Below are positions 4,737 to 5,645 of a stretch of 5,645 nt of DNA, piece by piece. The stretch is taken from NCBI GenBank assembly GCA_030453055.1, contig JAKDLC010000156.1, positions 1-5,645 of the forward strand, written 5' to 3'. The stretch is from Nitrosospira sp. Lineage in GTDB: Bacteria > Pseudomonadota > Gammaproteobacteria > Burkholderiales > Nitrosomonadaceae. The notes below the pieces were generated by a model. The model was not told the DNA's origin. It was given only the letters and a program-made list of their open reading frames with translations, and searched no databases. The position numbers were made by a program, and so were the translations under genes. Within the stretch, counting starts at the first letter, position 1; the number at the start of each line of letters is the position of its first letter.

Positions 4737-4985
4737 TCAGGCCACTTTGCGCTTGCCTGAAGTCTGGTCGCCGCGGCCTGCAAGAATGCCCTCGACCGAA
4801 ATATCCTCATCAATCGCATCCCAATGGATGCCTCGCGGGCTTAATTCGTACTCCAGGCGTTGTTCGCTGGCGGCAGCAAGCAAGCGCGGATACCACGCGA
4901 GCGGGACGCCGATAACCCGACCATCACTCAGTTCAACCCAGAAGCTGTTGTCATCAAAAGTTACCTGTCTGGGAGAAGTAGACAT
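4737..4985 (-). CDS. DUF2442 domain protein
   Basis: This 82-residue protein has the DUF2442 pattern: a first strand VTFDDNSFWVELSDGR (8-23) with the LSDGR turn, the segment VIGVPLAWYPRLLAA (24-38) with its conserved 'VPL-WYPRL', and IHWDAIDEDISVEGIL (53-68), the usual C-terminal 'W--lDEDIsveglL' signature. Function is unknown; it is a small cytosolic protein regularly encoded beside DUF4160 genes. I chose ATG 4985 because GAGGAGG stands 6 nt before it (4992-4998) and the domain begins directly after; the frame is open further upstream, but that part only shadows the DUF4160 gene. It overlaps the upstream gene by 32 nt, so the pair is translationally coupled, although this gene also has the best Shine-Dalgarno in the window. 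The final GDQTSGKRKVA tail is likely disordered. Confidence 0.88.
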   Translation of the reverse strand: MSTSPRQVTFDDNSFWVELSDGRVIGVPLAWYPRLLAAASEQRLEYELSPRGIHWDAIDEDISVEGILAGRGDQTSGKRKVA

Positions 4986-5211
4986 GCCATGCCTCCTCAA
5001 GCACGCTACGATATTCAGCCACCATGGTGAATATTCTGCGTAGCGTTCTTGCATCAAAACCATCGTTGCGTGCCAGTTGTACGCTTGGCGCCAACCAGAA
5101 CTTGGCTTCCGATCCAGCTTTGAAAACATGAATGTGGGCGGGTTCCAATGGCTCGCCTTCGTCAGAGTAGAAAAAGAATTTGAAGCCGTTTAACCGCAGA
5201 ACAACAGGCAT
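4954..5211 (-). CDS. DUF4160 domain protein
   Basis: This 85-residue protein matches DUF4160 throughout: the opening MPVVLRLNGFKFFFYSDEG (1-19), the HIHV motif (26-29) after a Pro-rich turn, the AKFWL strand (36-40), LARNDGF, and a C-terminal helix ending EEAWHVYF. Its function is not established. The conserved His pair (H26, H28) could be catalytic or metal-binding, but that is inference. It is the first gene of a two-gene minus-strand operon with the DUF2442 gene, a pairing seen in many bacteria and behaving like other small mobile modules such as toxin-antitoxin loci. ATG 5209-5211 starts the conserved first strand; the upstream sequence (GCCAGCTC) gives only a weak ribosome binding site. 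No residue expected for the family seems missing. Confidence 0.88.
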   Translation of the reverse strand: MPVVLRLNGFKFFFYSDEGEPLEPAHIHVFKAGSEAKFWLAPSVQLARNDGFDARTLRRIFTMVAEYRSVLEEAWHVYFSQTGNF

Positions 5212-5234
5212 GAGCTGGCAAAGAAACCGTGTTT

Positions 5235-5268
5235 CGCTAATGCTAGCGTACCACTATTGGCCTGTCTC
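5235..5268 (-). promoter_or_regulatory. Candidate promoter and palindrome of the DUF4160-DUF2442 operon
   Basis: On the minus strand GAGACA (5268-5263) and TAGCAT (5245-5240) stand 17 nt apart, each matching the sigma70 boxes at 4 of 6 positions. The -10 box lies inside the palindrome CGCTA-ATGC-TAGCG (5235-5248), which could be an operator. The matches are modest, so this is a candidate only. Confidence 0.4.
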
Positions 5269-5295
5269 GACTGAGAAAAGCACCACACCATAATT

Positions 5296-5517
5296 GTGTC
5301 TGCCCCGAATGGCACTTACTTAACGCATAATTCATTGATGCAGCAACAGAAAGCAACAGCTGCCTGTAGGGTGGATAAGCGGAGCGCATCCACCAATTTC
5401 GTTGCGCTATCGCTTGTTGGTGGATGCGCTTAGGCTTATCCACCCTACAGGGTTTGTCTATTTTTTGTTTGTAAGCAAATAATTGCACGCTAAGTAAGTG
5501 CCATTCGTGTCTGCCCC
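5296..5517. repeat. Palindromic MITE-like element, copy B, enlarged by a REP pair
   Basis: The terminal arms CGAATGGCACTTACTTAACG (5306-5325) and 5488-5507 are complementary at 19 of 20 positions. An 11-bp direct repeat, GTGTCTGCCCC, stands at both outer ends (5296-5306 and 5507-5517), overlapping each arm by one base, as a target duplication would. The inner flanks match copy A, but about 120 nt holding a REP pair intervene, bordered by the direct repeat AAGCAA (5351-5356 and 5473-5478). Confidence 0.75.
5363..5451. repeat. Head-to-head pair of REP-like palindromes with GTAG ends
   Basis: REP units lie at 5366-5394 (+) and 5419-5448 (-), each beginning GTAG followed by GGTGGATAAGC and ending GCGCATCCACC. 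The outer arms (5363-5380 and 5434-5451) are perfect 18-bp complements beginning CCTGTAGG. GTAG is the 5' tetranucleotide typical of REPs handled by RAYT transposases. The unit is related to 1276-1358, which has GCAG and GATGGAT instead. Confidence 0.85.
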
Positions 5518-5563
5518 TTTTCCTGTGCCGCAACTACAAATTGTCTCTGACCCCTTTTCCCCA

Positions 5564-5645
5564 CGGCTGTCGGCTACACTTTGCCCGGCAGGTTGGCTAC
5601 CTGCCGGATAGCGAACGCTATTTCAGATTAAGCACCTCCTTGTCC
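5564..5645 (+). repeat. ~82-bp direct repeat, copy 2, cut by the window edge
   Basis: It matches 4559-4641 but lacks one G. That loss extends the main hairpin to a perfect 9-5-9: CCGGCAGGT (5585-5593) with ACCTGCCGG (5599-5607). ATAGCG-AA-CGCTAT (5608-5621) follows. The repeat may continue beyond the window. Confidence 0.9.

Larger units (their letters stand above)
5212..5645. other. Gene-free right end made largely of repeats
   Basis: After the promoter region of the DUF4160 gene come palindromic element copy B (5296-5517) with a nested REP pair, a TGTCTCTGACCCCTTTTCC motif (5542-5560), and the second ~82-bp repeat running to the window edge. A 96-codon minus frame (5243-5533) runs across both palindromic elements and has no protein-like features. 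Confidence 0.65.

Noticed and set aside
4737..5129. 130-residue form of the DUF2442 protein
   Set aside because: The extra N-terminal 48 codons are an off-frame reading of the DUF4160 gene; the GAGGAGG site points to ATG 4985.
5243..5533. Open minus-strand frame of 96 codons
   Set aside because: It is made up mostly of the REP pair and the palindromic element arms, and its residues show no domain-like pattern.

Overview
The window looks like a piece of a proteobacterial chromosome, probably gamma- or betaproteobacterial. Supporting signs are GC-rich genes, Shine-Dalgarno-type starts, and REP-like palindromes that begin with GTAG or GCAG and sit in head-to-head pairs. No rRNA, tRNA or housekeeping marker allows a closer assignment. 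A gene is cut at the left edge and the right edge lies inside a repeated sequence, so this may be a short assembly contig that ended in a repeat (inference).

Layout. Positions 1-1012 are ordinary chromosomal backbone: the 3' end of a Yip1-family membrane protein gene (+), a long stem-loop between convergent genes, and an NADPH-dependent FMN reductase gene (-). From about 1013 to the end the window becomes an accessory island of small two-gene modules with repeat-rich spacers between them. The modules are: (i) 1563-2185 (+), a ribbon-helix-helix antitoxin and a COG1569-type PIN toxin joined by a GTGA overlap; (ii) 2438-3080 (+), a second ribbon-helix-helix antitoxin and an unrelated PIN toxin overlapping by 20 nt, with a good sigma70 promoter and a palindromic operator; (iii) 3289-4267 (+), an AbiEii/AbiGii-type nucleotidyltransferase and a small partner protein resembling DUF6922; (iv) 5211-4737 (-), DUF4160 and DUF2442 proteins overlapping by 32 nt.

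The spacers hold most of the unexplained structure. There are two head-to-head REP pairs (1276-1358 and 5363-5451). A small palindromic element with 20-bp terminal inverted repeats occurs twice (3116-3205 and 5296-5517), and the second copy appears to have taken up a REP pair. An ~82-bp direct repeat (4559-4641 and 5564-5645) brackets module iv. Tandem GTCACCGTAACCCC-type motifs lie before module ii, and scattered TGTCTGACCCC-type motifs include an inverted pair flanking module iii.

The two PIN modules are expected to be self-regulated type II toxin-antitoxin (TA) loci. Module iii is a nucleotidyltransferase-based TA-like or phage-defence-like pair. Module iv is a recurrent pair of unknown function. 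No transposase, integrase or RAYT gene is visible, so whatever moved the repeats or modules would have to act from elsewhere in the genome.
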